64,000 nt of DNA, taken from the NCBI GenBank assembly GCA_963752855.1, contig CAVVZX010000006.1:89742-153741 (forward strand). Direction: 5' to 3'. Position numbers and translations under genes: made by a program. Below the pieces are notes generated by a model. The model had not been told where the DNA came from, searched no databases, and was given only the letters and a program-made list of their open reading frames with translations. This document shows, piece after piece, positions 40,013 through 48,778 of the stretch (position 1 is the first letter of the stretch; the number at the start of each line of letters is the position of its first letter). This stretch comes from DATJPW01 sp963752855. GTDB taxonomy: Bacteria; Desulfobacterota; Desulfomonilia; Desulfomonilales; Desulfomonilaceae.

Positions 40013-40044
40013 TTGACAACCTTCTAGAAAAATGGTTGTTTATT
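40013..40044 (+). promoter_or_regulatory. Possible promoter of a short RNA
   Basis: TTGACA (40013-40018) follows a very AT-rich tract. A -10 candidate TTTATT (40039-40044) lies 20 bases on, which is too far for an ideal promoter. A terminator lies ~35 bases downstream. The remainder of 39808-40444 shows no gene. Confidence 0.3.
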
Positions 40045-40076
40045 TCTCAGCGACAAACCAAACCTAATCCTTCCTT

Positions 40077-40105
40077 GGCCCGTTCGAGAAACGGGCCTTT
40101 TTTTT
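40077..40105 (+). terminator. Rho-independent terminator
   Basis: GGCCCGTT (40077-40084) pairs with AACGGGCC (40090-40097), followed by eight T (40098-40105). It lies 270 bases after the IscU-like gene and may end that transcript or a short RNA starting near 40050. Confidence 0.8.
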
Positions 40106-40444
40106 GCTCTTGGGATACCGAGGCGCTAGTTTGCGAATGTCTGGAAGATGCGCAGGGAATACCGGCCGTACTAAAGATCTGTCCTGGCCTTGGCAAGCTT
40201 ACGCTGTCGCCCGCAGAACGCGCATGTCCGGGCCTCCAAAGTGAAAACCCGGACATGCGGGAGAAAATGCTCGCCTGTTGATCTCATTATACTTCGTCAT
40301 TAGTCCTGGTCAAGGTTAGATTGCGCCTGAGGCAAATGCGGACGCCGCAGCGCTTATGAATCCGCACCAAAGATGGCATGTGTGGATTCTCCTGCCGCTT
40401 TGTTGTATATCCGAAACAGGAACTCAGCGTAGGAGCGCAATCCC

Positions 40445-40894
40445 ATGAAGGAAATTCCCAACCCATACCGACCGCGTACTTGTTTTTTCTGCGGGGCGGA
40501 CAATCCCATCGGATTGAAGTTGACGTTTCACGAGACTGAAGCTGAACCGAAGGAACTGATCTGTCGCCTTAATCCTTCTTCGCTTTATGCGGGTTATGGA
40601 AGAATTTTGCATGGAGGTATCCAGAGCGGCTTGTTTGACGAAATCATGGGGTGGTCCGCACGTCAATTAACGGGGCAGCTCGGAGTGACAGGTTCACTTC
40701 AGATTGAGTTTCTCAAACCCCTGTATGTGGAGCAGGAAATCGAGGTTCGGTGCAGGTCCACTTCGCAGGAAGGGTCGATGGTTAAATTGTCTGCCGAAAT
40801 TACTGATCAGGAAGGAACAATCTGCACAAGGGCGACAGGCGCGTATGTAATCGTCGAGGCCGAGCATTTCAAGCGTCTTGTCGGACAAGAATAG
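40445..40894 (+). CDS. PaaI-type hotdog-fold acyl-CoA thioesterase
   Basis: The 149-residue protein has a hotdog thioesterase fold, with AGYGRILHGGIQSGLFDEIMGW holding the HGG(I/V)..(L/A) active-site segment. The later GSLQIEFLKPLYVEQEIEV and RATGAYVIV strands are typical. An N-terminal CFFCGADNPIGL pair of Cys is common in this subfamily. It probably releases CoA from acyl-CoAs. It precedes the peroxiredoxin gene by 54 bases in the same direction. Confidence 0.85.
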   Translation: MKEIPNPYRPRTCFFCGADNPIGLKLTFHETEAEPKELICRLNPSSLYAGYGRILHGGIQSGLFDEIMGWSARQLTGQLGVTGSLQIEFLKPLYVEQEIEVRCRSTSQEGSMVKLSAEITDQEGTICTRATGAYVIVEAEHFKRLVGQE

Positions 40895-40948
40895 CCACAG
40901 GCTTAGCCGACATTCTCCCGTGAAATTTGCTTAAGAAAGGGAACAAAC

Positions 40949-41600
40949 ATGTCCTTGAAAGAAGAACTGGACAGGCAACGAGGAATATCTCACAGACGAA
41001 TTCCGGAGGATAAATGGCAGACCATGCAGCGTGCCGCCCAGGATCTGGCTCGGTCCGGGATAACTGAAAAATGCCTGAGGGCCGGCGACAAGGCGCCCGA
41101 TTTTGATTTGCCCAATGCCCACGGAAAGTTGGTTTCGCTGAAGGAACTCTTGAAGAGGGGTCCGGTGGTGTTGAGCTTTTATCGGGGCGGCTGGTGACCG
41201 GTACTGCAATTTAGAGCTGCGGTCTTTGCAGCTCCAAATGGAGCGCATCAGGGAGCTTGGGGCCACTCTTGTGGCGGTTTCACCTCAAACGCCCGACAGT
41301 TCTTTATCAACGATGGAAAGAAACTACCTTGAATTCGAAGTTCTTAGTGACTCAGGAAACAAGCTCGCACGGGAGTTCGGCATCGTTTTCCAACTTCCGA
41401 CGGAACTGAGGCCGATTTACGCAAGTTTCGGGATTGATCTTCCCTCGGTCAATGGCGACGATTCATTTGAGCTGCCGCTTACGGCAACTTATGTGATTGA
41501 TCAGGACCAAAAGATCCGGTTCGCGTTTGTGGACGCTGATTATACCAAAAGGATGGAGCCTGAAGAGATTGTGGCGGTATTATCGGAAATGAAGAAATGA
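40949..41600 (+). CDS. Peroxiredoxin-like protein, probable selenoprotein (UGA at the peroxidatic position) with a one-base frame break
   Basis: The two halves make one AhpC/TSA-family peroxiredoxin-like protein: GDKAPDFDLPNAHGKLVSL and VVLSFYRGGW, then YCNLELRSLQLQMERIRELGATLVAVSPQ to 41600. The codon after GGW, where this family has the peroxidatic Cys (usual motif WCPYCN), is TGA (41195-41197). Reading TGA as Sec and dropping one G from CCGG gives W-U-P-Y-C-N, an exact family match. A hairpin with a SelB-type GGTCT loop follows at the right distance (see 41214-41234). The alternative is a plain insertion of A, giving W-C-R-Y-C-N. Both readings need one indel; the homopolymer error plus Sec is better supported. 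The protein should reduce peroxides. Confidence 0.8.
41214..41234 (+). promoter_or_regulatory. Bacterial SECIS-like hairpin
   Basis: GAGCTGC (41214-41220) pairs perfectly with GCAGCTC (41228-41234) around the loop GGTCTTT. The loop begins GGTCT, the sequence contacted by SelB in the E. coli fdhF element. The loop starts 23 bases after the TGA, within the known 16-37 base window. Confidence 0.7.
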
Positions 41601-41674
41601 GGTGCCGGGGTCGAATATGGATCAGGCTTCCTGAATCTGTCTCAAAATGGCCGCCAACCTGATTTCTCCCGTAG

Positions 41675-41720
41675 GGGCGCTTCGAGAAGCGCCCTGATTG
41701 GGCGGTTCACGAACCACCCC
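41675..41720. repeat. Tandem palindromes (GGGCGCTTC-GA-GAAGCGCCC and GGGCGGTTC-AC-GAACCACCC)
   Basis: Two adjacent hairpins lie between the convergent peroxiredoxin and purD-side genes. They belong to the GTAGGGGCG... repeat family and may also end transcription, although no T-run follows. Confidence 0.65.
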
Positions 41721-41739
41721 AAAAACAAGCGCTACGAAC

Positions 41740-41906
41740 TTACGATTCACGATTCAGATCGGCAATTAAATCTTCCACATCGTCGTATTCTTTGAAACGT
41801 CCCTCTTTGAGATCATTCATGGCTTCGGCAATCCTCTGCTGCCATTCATCGGTCCAGAACCAGGATTGATCTTCTTGTTATCGGAACGAGTCTTCAAGGC
41901 AGTCAT
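41740..41906 (-). CDS. Antitoxin-like small protein (frameshifted)
   Basis: The ATG at 41906 gives MTALKTRSDNKK. After one missing base near 41871 the frame continues DQSWFWTDEWQQRIAEAMND to VEDLIADLNRES, stop at 41740. The DQ.WFWT.EWQ pattern followed by a G-R-(F/Y)-x-(E/D)-(F/Y)-D-D linker and LIADL resembles the C-terminal half of AbrB/MazE-type antitoxins. No toxin gene is adjacent. It overlaps the 3' end of the purD frame, which may itself run on falsely because of the same error. Confidence 0.5.
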
Positions 41907-43187
41907 TTTAGCTCTTCCCAAGGCCTTCTTGCCGATATCTTTTCTATAATGAACATTTTCCCAGCTTATCTTTTCGACCGCTTGGTAAACTTTGCGTATG
42001 GCTTGAGAGATGCCGTTGCACTTGGCGGTCACGCCCAGCACACGACCTCCTGCGGTGATCAGGCCTTCAGGTCCCAGACCGGTCCCCGCGTGGAATACCT
42101 TTACACCTTGCAGGGACTCGGCCTCCGGAATTCCCGTGATGGCCTTACCTTTTTCGTAAGATCCCGGATATCCGCCTGAAGTCATGACCACGCACACCGC
42201 GTCGAGAGGCTCCCACTGAATTGTCATTCCTTCGAGGGTTCCTTCAATAGCCGCGAGCATCAAGGGGGCCAGGTCGGATTCCATTCTGAACAGCAGCGGC
42301 TGAGCTTCCGGATCTCCCATACGCGCGTTGAATTCCAGCACCTTGGCCTGCCCGTCCTTGATCATAACGCCGGCGTAGAGGAACCCCAGGTACGGAGCGC
42401 CCTCCATTTCCAAAGCGCGTACAACCGGGAACATAATTTTGTTCATGATTTGATCGTGAAGCTCGCCCGTGACTACCGGCGCGGGCGAATACGCGCCCAT
42501 TCCACCTGTGTTGGGTCCTTTATCATCATCGAATATGGGCTTGTGATCCTGAGAACTCGCCAGGGGCAATACAAACTTTCCGTCCGTCAACGCTATGAAT
42601 GAAGCTTCCTCACCCTCCAGGCATTCCTCGATGATGACTCTGTTTCCCGCGTCGCCGAAGGCGCGATCCTTCATGATGGAAATTAAGGCCGCTAGCGCTT
42701 CTTTGCGATCATGACAAACAAAAACGCCTTTCCCCGCGGCAAGCCCGTCGGCCTTGACGACCACAGGCAAAGGGAGTTCCTTCAGATATTTTGACGCGGC
42801 CTCGAAATCTTCAAAGACCTCGAATTCAGCGCTCGGAATATCGTATTTTTGCAGAAGGCGCTTGGTGAAAACCTTGCTCCCTTCGAGTTGAGCCGCTTTG
42901 GCGGAAGGACCAAAAACTTTGAGTCCAACTTCTCGAAACGCGTCGGTCAAACCGGCCACCAATGGCGCCTCGGGGCCCACCACAGTGAGATCCACCTTTT
43001 CATCCAGGGCAAATTTGCGTAGCGCGGGAATGTCTTCAGCGGAGATGTTCATCATCCGGCATTTTGATTCTCCCGCTATGCCCACATTTCCGGGCGTTGC
43101 GAGCACTTCGGTCACCAAGTCCGATTGGGCCATTTTCCATGCCAGCGTGTGCTCACGTCCACCGGATCCCACAAGCAGGATTTTCAT
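41817..43187 (-). CDS. purD: Phosphoribosylamine-glycine ligase
   Basis: The ATP-grasp enzyme joins phosphoribosylamine and glycine in purine synthesis. Signatures include MKILLVGSGGREHTLAWKM, VGPEAPLVAGL, VVKADGLAAGKGVFVC, and GPNTGGMGAYSPAP. The frame gives 456 residues, about 30 longer than usual; family homology ends near HYRKDIGKKALGRAK, and the extra tail covers the antitoxin-like gene. An indel near 41900 probably hides the true stop. It precedes nothing else of the purine pathway here; purE and the cyclohydrolase are 26 kb away. Confidence 0.94.
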   Translation of the reverse strand: MKILLVGSGGREHTLAWKMAQSDLVTEVLATPGNVGIAGESKCRMMNISAEDIPALRKFALDEKVDLTVVGPEAPLVAGLTDAFREVGLKVFGPSAKAAQLEGSKVFTKRLLQKYDIPSAEFEVFEDFEAASKYLKELPLPVVVKADGLAAGKGVFVCHDRKEALAALISIMKDRAFGDAGNRVIIEECLEGEEASFIALTDGKFVLPLASSQDHKPIFDDDKGPNTGGMGAYSPAPVVTGELHDQIMNKIMFPVVRALEMEGAPYLGFLYAGVMIKDGQAKVLEFNARMGDPEAQPLLFRMESDLAPLMLAAIEGTLEGMTIQWEPLDAVCVVMTSGGYPGSYEKGKAITGIPEAESLQGVKVFHAGTGLGPEGLITAGGRVLGVTAKCNGISQAIRKVYQAVEKISWENVHYRKDIGKKALGRAKMTALKTRSDNKKINPGSGPMNGSRGLPKP

Positions 43188-43188
43188 C

Positions 43189-43680
43189 TTATTTCGCTCC
43201 TTGTGGCGCTTGGCTCCAAAGGCCTTTCCTTTCTCTCTTTGCCTCCTGCTCGAGTTCCATGTATGGCCTTACGTCAAAGCTCCTCTCATCGCGATCGATT
43301 TCCGCCATGCCTTGTCTGATCATCTTTGCGATAATATCGTCCCCGTATAGATATAAGAAACCTTCCTTGACCCCCTGGGGATCGTCTCGAACGGATTTGA
43401 TGCGCACCCACTGGGTTTCCAGAGTATTTTTTAGATAATCCCTTGCCGGCTGCTCTTGGGATTGCGGCACGCGCAGTCCGATAAGACGAAAACGTATGAC
43501 ATTTCCAAGACTTCTGAGGCTGAATTCCTTTGAATTGTGGATCTTGTCCACGCGCCACAGGTATTCTCCACCCTCCATTTCAGGGCGGCTAATCACATAA
43601 AGGTAAATGGCAATCAGTATAAATACACCGATTAAACCAGCCCAGAGTTTCCATTCCCCCTGTAATTGCAGTCTAGCCAT
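43189..43680 (-). CDS. Membrane-anchored thermonuclease-fold (SNase-like) protein
   Basis: The 163-residue protein has an N-terminal membrane helix (LWAGLIGVFILIAIYLYVI) and an OB-fold of the staphylococcal nuclease type (IRFRLIGLRVPQ, FLYLYGDDIIAKMIRQGMAEI, LEQEAKRERKGLW). The catalytic Arg/Glu set of active SNase is not clearly conserved; the usual VRLIGIDAPE is FRLIGLRVPQ. It may be a binding domain, not a nuclease. It sits directly upstream of purD on the same strand, stop two bases before the purD start. Confidence 0.7.
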   Translation of the reverse strand: MARLQLQGEWKLWAGLIGVFILIAIYLYVISRPEMEGGEYLWRVDKIHNSKEFSLRSLGNVIRFRLIGLRVPQSQEQPARDYLKNTLETQWVRIKSVRDDPQGVKEGFLYLYGDDIIAKMIRQGMAEIDRDERSFDVRPYMELEQEAKRERKGLWSQAPQGAK

Positions 43681-43828
43681 TCGAGGATTCTCCTAATCAC
43701 CTTTGAACAGTACAGGCTTATGAAATAGAGATGGATTTTAGGACCGGCAGGGGTAAGAAGGCAAGTAATTGAAAGACGAGACTCCGGAAAAAGATGAACT
43801 GTCGGCTCCAATTCCCGCAGCCGATCGG

Positions 43829-44035
43829 TTACCGCTCCACTCTCAAATCGGCGATCTTGGTGACTTCCAAGGTGAAGATTTCCTCAGCCTTGGCCAGGTC
43901 CGGGCCGATATAGCGCTGATGAAGTCTCATGTCAAAAGGAGACCTCACGATCACAGCATAGTCGTCCGAATCAAACTGGGCCAGTTTAACAAACGAACCG
44001 TGCCTACCTTGGGCTTGCCTGGTAATACGAAACAT
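43829..44035 (-). CDS. Conserved-looking small protein, 68 residues
   Basis: The frame starting MFRITRQAQGRHGSF and running to KIADLRVER has a balanced, soluble composition (DSDDYAVIVRSPFDMRLHQR). I favour it over the overlapping plus-strand frame 43769-44095, which looks like a shadow. A further upstream TTG/ATG is possible. No function is recognised and no good ribosome-binding site is seen. Confidence 0.5.
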   Translation of the reverse strand: MFRITRQAQGRHGSFVKLAQFDSDDYAVIVRSPFDMRLHQRYIGPDLAKAEEIFTLEVTKIADLRVER

Positions 44036-44165
44036 TATATATATGTAGCACGGTTGGTATGGATAGAGCAAGAAGTAGTGGCTGTGTTGTTTTAATAGGA
44101 ATTGCCAGGTTGATGAGCTATACTGACCGATGATTTTGAAAACCGAATGGGGAGAAACCAGGTAA

Positions 44166-44921
44166 TTGACTGAAGACGGGCTCGTAATAGAAACTCGAGG
44201 CCTCGTGAAGGATTATATTGACGGGACCAATGTTATCCATGCGCTTAGCGGGGCCGATATCAAAATTTATCGCGGAGAGATGGTCGCCATAATGGGGCCG
44301 TCAGGCTCCGGTAAATCCACGCTTCTTTACGTCCTGGGGCTTTTGCATGCTCCTACTTCCGGTATTTACCTATTCAAGGGGCAAGACGTCCTGGACTTCA
44401 CGCCTCAAGAACAGGCGCTGTTCAGGAACAAGGAAATGGGATTCGTCTTTCAGAGTTGCGATCTCTTGGCGAACTCCACGGTGTTTGAAAATCTCGAGCT
44501 TCCTCTGATTTATGCCTCGTCCGATAAGCGTACGCGCAGAAAGAAAATTTTGGATGCGCTGGACAAGGTGGGACTGTCGCACCGGGTAGATCATTGGGCC
44601 AATCGTCTGTCCGGGGGGGAGCGCCAGAGGGCCGCTATGGCGAGAGCCCTTGTGAACAATCCGTCATTGATATTAGGTGATGAGCCCACAGGTCAGCTGG
44701 ACCAAAAAAACACCGATATAGTTGTTCAACAGCTACGGTCCTTAGCGCGTCAAGGTTATACTGTCGTGCTGGTGACCCATGAAGAAGAAATAGGCCTCGC
44801 TTGTGACCGAATCATTAGAATTCGAGACGGTTCGGTAGTCTCGGACGGTATGGAACAGAGATCGTCCAAGCGTCCTGCTCCAAAAAGACTAATTTCTGTA
44901 ACGCAGCAACATAATTCGTGA
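44166..44921 (+). CDS. ABC transporter ATPase (LolD/MacB/FtsE-like)
   Basis: The 251-residue ATPase has Walker A GPSGSGKST, signature LSGGERQRAAMARAL, Walker B SLILGDEPTGQLD and switch VTHEEE. The GLLHAPTSG and FQSCDLLANSTVFENLELPL stretches place it in the LolD/MacB group. The start is a TTG at 44166. No MacB/LolC-type permease follows; instead it overlaps the next ATPase by 4 bases. Confidence 0.9.
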   Translation: MTEDGLVIETRGLVKDYIDGTNVIHALSGADIKIYRGEMVAIMGPSGSGKSTLLYVLGLLHAPTSGIYLFKGQDVLDFTPQEQALFRNKEMGFVFQSCDLLANSTVFENLELPLIYASSDKRTRRKKILDALDKVGLSHRVDHWANRLSGGERQRAAMARALVNNPSLILGDEPTGQLDQKNTDIVVQQLRSLARQGYTVVLVTHEEEIGLACDRIIRIRDGSVVSDGMEQRSSKRPAPKRLISVTQQHNS

Positions 44922-45668
44922 TTTCAACTCTGACCCGTCAAGCGGCCGCTCGGTTACACCCAATCACCCCTTCAGATCAGACAATAGCGCTTGAAACCAG
45001 GAATCTGTCTCGCGTAGTTATGGACAAGGTCCTGGTCGACGATATCAGCCTGCGTGTGCGTCAGGGCGAAGTATTGGCGATAGTCGGGCCGAATGGAGCT
45101 GGTAAATCGTCATTCCTCCGGCTGCTCAACCGGCTCGATGAGCCAACGAGCGGGACCGTGCTCCTCTATGGCCGAGACTACCGTGAGATAGAGCCGCGAG
45201 AACTGCGGCGTCGCGTCGGGATGATGATGCAGTCGGCGCACCTATTTCCCGGCGCCGTCGCGGACAATCTGCGGTTCGGGCCGCGCCAACACGGTCAAGA
45301 CCTGGCGCCCTCGGAGATCGAGTTCTTGCTCGAACAGGTGGGGTTGGAGGGGTTTGCCGGCCGGGACGTGTTGTATCTGTCGGGGGGAGAAGCTCAGCGC
45401 GTTTCGCTGGCGCGGGCTCTGGCAAACCAGCCGGAGGTATTACTCCTGGACGAACCGACTTCAGCGCTGGATGAACGGGCAGAACGTGAGATTGAAGCGC
45501 TGTTGACTCGCATCCTAAGCGACAAAAATTTGACGGCCCTGATGATTACCCATGATAGCGCACAGGCAGACCCGCATCGCCAATCGAGCCATCTTGATCA
45601 ACGCCGGAAGGCTGATTTGCGATGGCACAGTCCAGGAGGCGCTCCATGCTGAATCAACTCTTCAATGA
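44918..45668 (+). CDS. fetA: ABC transporter ATPase (FetA/YbbL-like), frameshifted near its end
   Basis: Walker A is GPNGAGKSS, signature LSGGEAQRVSLARAL, Walker B VLLLDEPTSALD, followed by ITHD. A single-base break near 45573 hides the true C-terminus, which reads TRIANRAILINAGRLICDG and stops at 45666-45668. It overlaps the FetB-like permease start, as is normal for fetAB. From about 44990 the base composition becomes clearly more GC-rich, unlike the preceding ATPase. FetAB exports iron in E. coli; other homologues move metal ions. Confidence 0.85.
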
Positions 45669-46447
45669 CCCGATTGCATTGCGCGCCGCGCAAGCCATTA
45701 GCGCCGCCATAGTTGCCTTGGTGGTCGCGTTTCTAGCCCGTCGGCAAGGCATTCACCTGCAACGCGAGGCAGTGATTGCGCTGTTGCGCGGCATTAGCCA
45801 GATCATCGTCGTCGGATTGTTGCTAACATTTATTTTGGAGGGCGCCCAGTGGCTCAGCGTGATTGTGCTCTTGGCCATGATGCTGGCCGGAGCGGTCATT
45901 GCCGCCCGGCGTACGAAGCACATTCCCGGTATCCTCCAGGTGACGACGCGCTCGATTCTGGTCGGCGCCGGGCTGGTTATCGGCATCATGGTCGTCCTGG
46001 GGGTAATCGATCGCACGCCGGCGACCTTGATCCCGGTCGGGAGCATGCTGATTGCCAACGCGATGAACACCACGGCCCTGGCGCTTGGATCGATTCCGAG
46101 CGGAGGTCGAGTCTCATAGCGGGCAAATCGAGGCTGGATTGGCGCTGGGCGCGGCCCCTAGCGTAGTGGTCGCGCCGTATGTGGGGGCGGCGGTTCAAGC
46201 CAGCATCATCCCCAGCATCAACAACTTGCGCTCGCTGGGAATTGTGTGGATTCCGGGCCTGATGGCCGGTATGGTGCTCGCGGGCAGCGACCCTGTGCTT
46301 GCAGCCAGCTATCAGTTTGTGGTTCTCGCAATGCTATTTGCTACGGCTGGAACAACCTCGCTGCTCTGCACGCTTTTCGTGCGCTCGCACGTCTTTTCGC
46401 GGGCCGAACAACTGACGCTACGGATGAAGGAGATGGAATCCAAGTAG
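45646..46447 (+). CDS. fetB: FetB/YbbM-like metal-transport permease, frameshifted
   Basis: The membrane protein has about seven hydrophobic helices. Family features are AIVALVVAFLARRQGI, ARRTKHIPGIL, VGSMLIANAMNTTALAL and, after a break near 46086, HSGQIEAGLALGA then IPSINNLRSLGIVWIPGLMAGMVLAG. The ATG at 45646 lies inside fetA. The base composition is as GC-rich as fetA, so both genes may have been acquired together. Confidence 0.88.
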
Positions 46448-46517
46448 CGCATATGTTGGAGCAGTGTTCGTTCTAAGTCACTCATCCCGCATTGCCCTGT
46501 TGGACCGCGTCAAGGTA

Positions 46518-46799
46518 TCAATGAGAGGCCATTCCGCAGGCTTGATCTTGCTCCTGCCGAGGGATCGTGCGGGTGAGTTCTATGCCGTTATCGGTCCATT
46601 TCAGGAGGCCGGCTTGAACCAGCGTGTCCAGAATTTCCTCACACGCGGCCCAATCTTTGGACAAGTATAAAGGCAGCAATTCTTTATATTCATGCAATTG
46701 ATTATTCGCGTCCATAGAATAAAGGTTCATCAAAACCTGCTTATGAATTACGTCCAAAATCGGATTAGCGAGCAATTCTTGGATAGCGTCATCGTTCAT
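46518..46799 (-). CDS. Hypothetical helical protein, 93 residues
   Basis: The frame MNDDAIQELLANPILDVIHKQ... is predicted to be all helical with a possible winged-helix end (LDTLVQAGLLKWTDNGIEL). I recognise no named family. It lies directly upstream of the sugar nucleotidyltransferase on the minus strand's downstream side. The composition is normal for this genome. Confidence 0.6.
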   Translation of the reverse strand: MNDDAIQELLANPILDVIHKQVLMNLYSMDANNQLHEYKELLPLYLSKDWAACEEILDTLVQAGLLKWTDNGIELTRTIPRQEQDQACGMASH

Positions 46800-46840
46800 T
46801 GCCAAAAAACTCACTCCTACGTTACACATGCAAGAACCCC

Positions 46841-47584
46841 TTATTTCTTGAGAAGACCCAACTCTTCACGATCTTTAATGAATCTCTTGAAGTCATCATA
46901 ACTTTCCGGCGTTCCTATGTCAAAGAACGATCGTTCAGAAATCAGACCGAACATTCGTCCGGAATCGGCCAATTTCGGAAAGATCTCTCGCTCCATGGAA
47001 AAAGCGCGATCCGCCGGAAGGCTTCTAATGAAATCTCCGGAGATGAGCGAAAAGCCGGCGTTTATAAGGCCCGGCTCCGCCGCCCCTTCATGCTTCTCAC
47101 GAAAGCCGGTTATAAGACCCGCTTTATTCACGGTCACGGAACCGTAACGGCTCACGTCTCGGACAGGCAAGAGCGACAGAGTCACGTCCGCTGCTTTCTC
47201 ACGGTGAAATTGAAGGAGCTGGTGGATGTCTCCATCGAAAAAGGTATCACCATTTATTAACAGGGATGGGTCGCTGGCAAAATCTTCCGCGTTCTTCACC
47301 GCTCCGCCGGTTCCCAGTGGGGTTTGTTCGTATGAAAACTTGATCCTGAGATCCTTATCATTACGCGCAGTGAAGTGATTTTCAATGACATCGGCCATAT
47401 ATCCGACCAGGAGCACAAATTCGCGGATTCCTTTTGCTGCGAGAGAATTAATCAATATTTCAATAAATGGCGCGCCGTTCACCAAGGCCATGGGTTTCGG
47501 CCGGTCGGACACAACCGACCGAAGCCGGGTCCCCATTCCTCCGGCGAGCACAAGCGCGGTTATGGGCAGGCCCTGTGATGGCAC
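46841..47584 (-). CDS. Sugar-1-phosphate nucleotidyltransferase (HddC/RmlA-like)
   Basis: The ~247-residue enzyme belongs to the nucleotidyltransferase family. It has the signature LVLAGGMGTRL, RPKPMALVNGAPF, GTGGAVKNAEDF, LINGDTFFDGD and DIGTPESYDDF. The closest group is D-glycero-alpha-D-manno-heptose-1-phosphate guanylyltransferase, but specificity cannot be fixed. I chose the GTG at 47584 because it avoids overlap with the thiF-like gene and has GGGAG upstream; the open frame extends to 47644. It is a cell-surface sugar precursor enzyme. Confidence 0.85.
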   Translation of the reverse strand: MPSQGLPITALVLAGGMGTRLRSVVSDRPKPMALVNGAPFIEILINSLAAKGIREFVLLVGYMADVIENHFTARNDKDLRIKFSYEQTPLGTGGAVKNAEDFASDPSLLINGDTFFDGDIHQLLQFHREKAADVTLSLLPVRDVSRYGSVTVNKAGLITGFREKHEGAAEPGLINAGFSLISGDFIRSLPADRAFSMEREIFPKLADSGRMFGLISERSFFDIGTPESYDDFKRFIKDREELGLLKK

Positions 47585-47588
47585 TCTT

Positions 47589-48348
47589 TCACTCCCGTTT
47601 CGCCGACCGATTGCATTTGCAGGTCGGGTCCGGCTTGATTTCACAAAGCTGGAATTGATTGCGCCAGAAGTCCATTACGAGCAGACCGGGCAATATACTA
47701 TCCAAACTTCCTGCGAGAATCTTGATCGCTTCCGTCACTTGAATCGAGGCCACCGCAGTGGCGGCGGAAGACAGGATCCCGACAGTGGAAGCTCTCGGAT
47801 GATCCTCCACCGCTGCGGGATTCGGCCACAGGCACCTGAGGCATGGCGTTCGCCCGGGGATTATAGTCATGACATTGCCCGCGCATTCCACCGCGCCCCC
47901 GAAAACATAGGGGATGCCTCGATCAATGATTGCGTCATTAATAAAGATACCGAGCCTTCATATTATCGAGCGCGTCCACCACGAGATCCACCCCGGTAAC
48001 AAGCTCCTCCACATTATCCGGCCCTATCGTCGCGGCGATCGCCTCGATCTCGATTCCTGAATTGGCGTCCATCAGCCGTTCTTTGGCCGCTTGCGCCTTC
48101 GAAACTCCGCGTGCCACGTCGGACTCATCATAGAGGATCTGCCGATGAAGATTGTGCAACTCGGGTGAGTCCAGGTCCGCAATCCTCAGAAAGCCTACAC
48201 CGGCCCTTGCGAGCAGGGTTGCGATGACTGACCCAAGCGCCCCCAGCCCGGCTACAAACACCCGAGATTTTTCGATCCGCGCTTGACCCTCTTCGCCGAT
48301 CATTTTCAGCAGTATGTGACGACTGTATCGAGGTATAGCAGGTTCCAT
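47589..48348 (-). CDS. ThiF/MoeB/HesA-type adenylyltransferase (E1-like), frameshifted
   Basis: The start is MEPAIPRYSRHILLKMIGEEG. The ATP-binding motif VAGLGALGSVIATLLARAGVG and DLDSPELHNLHRQILY are typical of E1-like enzymes that adenylate the C-terminal Gly-Gly of ThiS/MoaD proteins. A break near 47940 separates VVDALDNMKARY from ECAGNVMTIIPGRTPCLRCLWP, which carries the first zinc CxxC; the second pair is CKC near the end. A ThiS/MoaD-type gene lies 430 bases upstream on the same strand. Confidence 0.87.
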
Positions 48349-48360
48349 AGTGGCGGCTCC

Positions 48361-48570
48361 GTGAAGAGTCCAGGGGGCTCATTATTTCAGAAAGCGGATG
48401 ACCAGGGAGAAAACTCTTTTCTCTTGTCACCCCGTTGAAAAACGGGGCCCAGACCTGGATGCCCGCGAAAGCGGGCATAATCCTGGATTCCGGCTTTCGC
48501 CGGAATGACGGCAGCAAAGGGTTGCTCTCCGGACCCTCTTTCAGAAAACTCCCATATGTTTTCAATTAAC
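48361..48570 (-). repeat. Interspersed repeat, copy 3 (CATATGGGAGTTTTCTGAAA...CTTTCTGAAA)
   Basis: The ends match the element at 19695-19790: on the minus strand it starts CATATGGGAGTTTTCTGAAAG and ends ATCCGCTTTCTGAAA. The interior is different, with three palindromes (CCCCGTT-GAAA-AACGGGG, GCCCGC-GAAA-GCGGGC, TTCCGGC-TTTC-GCCGGAA). The gap 48349-48778 holds no gene. Confidence 0.6.
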
Positions 48571-48778
48571 CGATGCCACGGTACTTGCATTCAGCTTTGA
48601 CATACCGCTAGCCACTTAGAGTTTTTGCCGGAGGGTTCGGGCGCACTGGGCGTGGCGCCAACATGCGTCGTGAGGCTGAGAGCCATTGATACAATTCGAT
48701 GTTGCATCAGGCATGTTCGCCGTCGCGGAGCACCTTTTTATACAAAAAGCGGGTTCCCGAGACTTTCCCTCTCCTGTT

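Noticed and set aside
41195..41197. Peroxiredoxin pseudogene with a nonsense mutation
   Set aside because: The TGA is exactly at the catalytic Cys position with a SECIS-like hairpin downstream, and both halves are conserved; Sec plus a homopolymer error is the simpler explanation.
43769..44095. Plus-strand frame MKDETPEKDEL...
   Set aside because: The overlapping minus-strand frame has a more protein-like composition and the plus frame ends in a hydrophobic run without homology.
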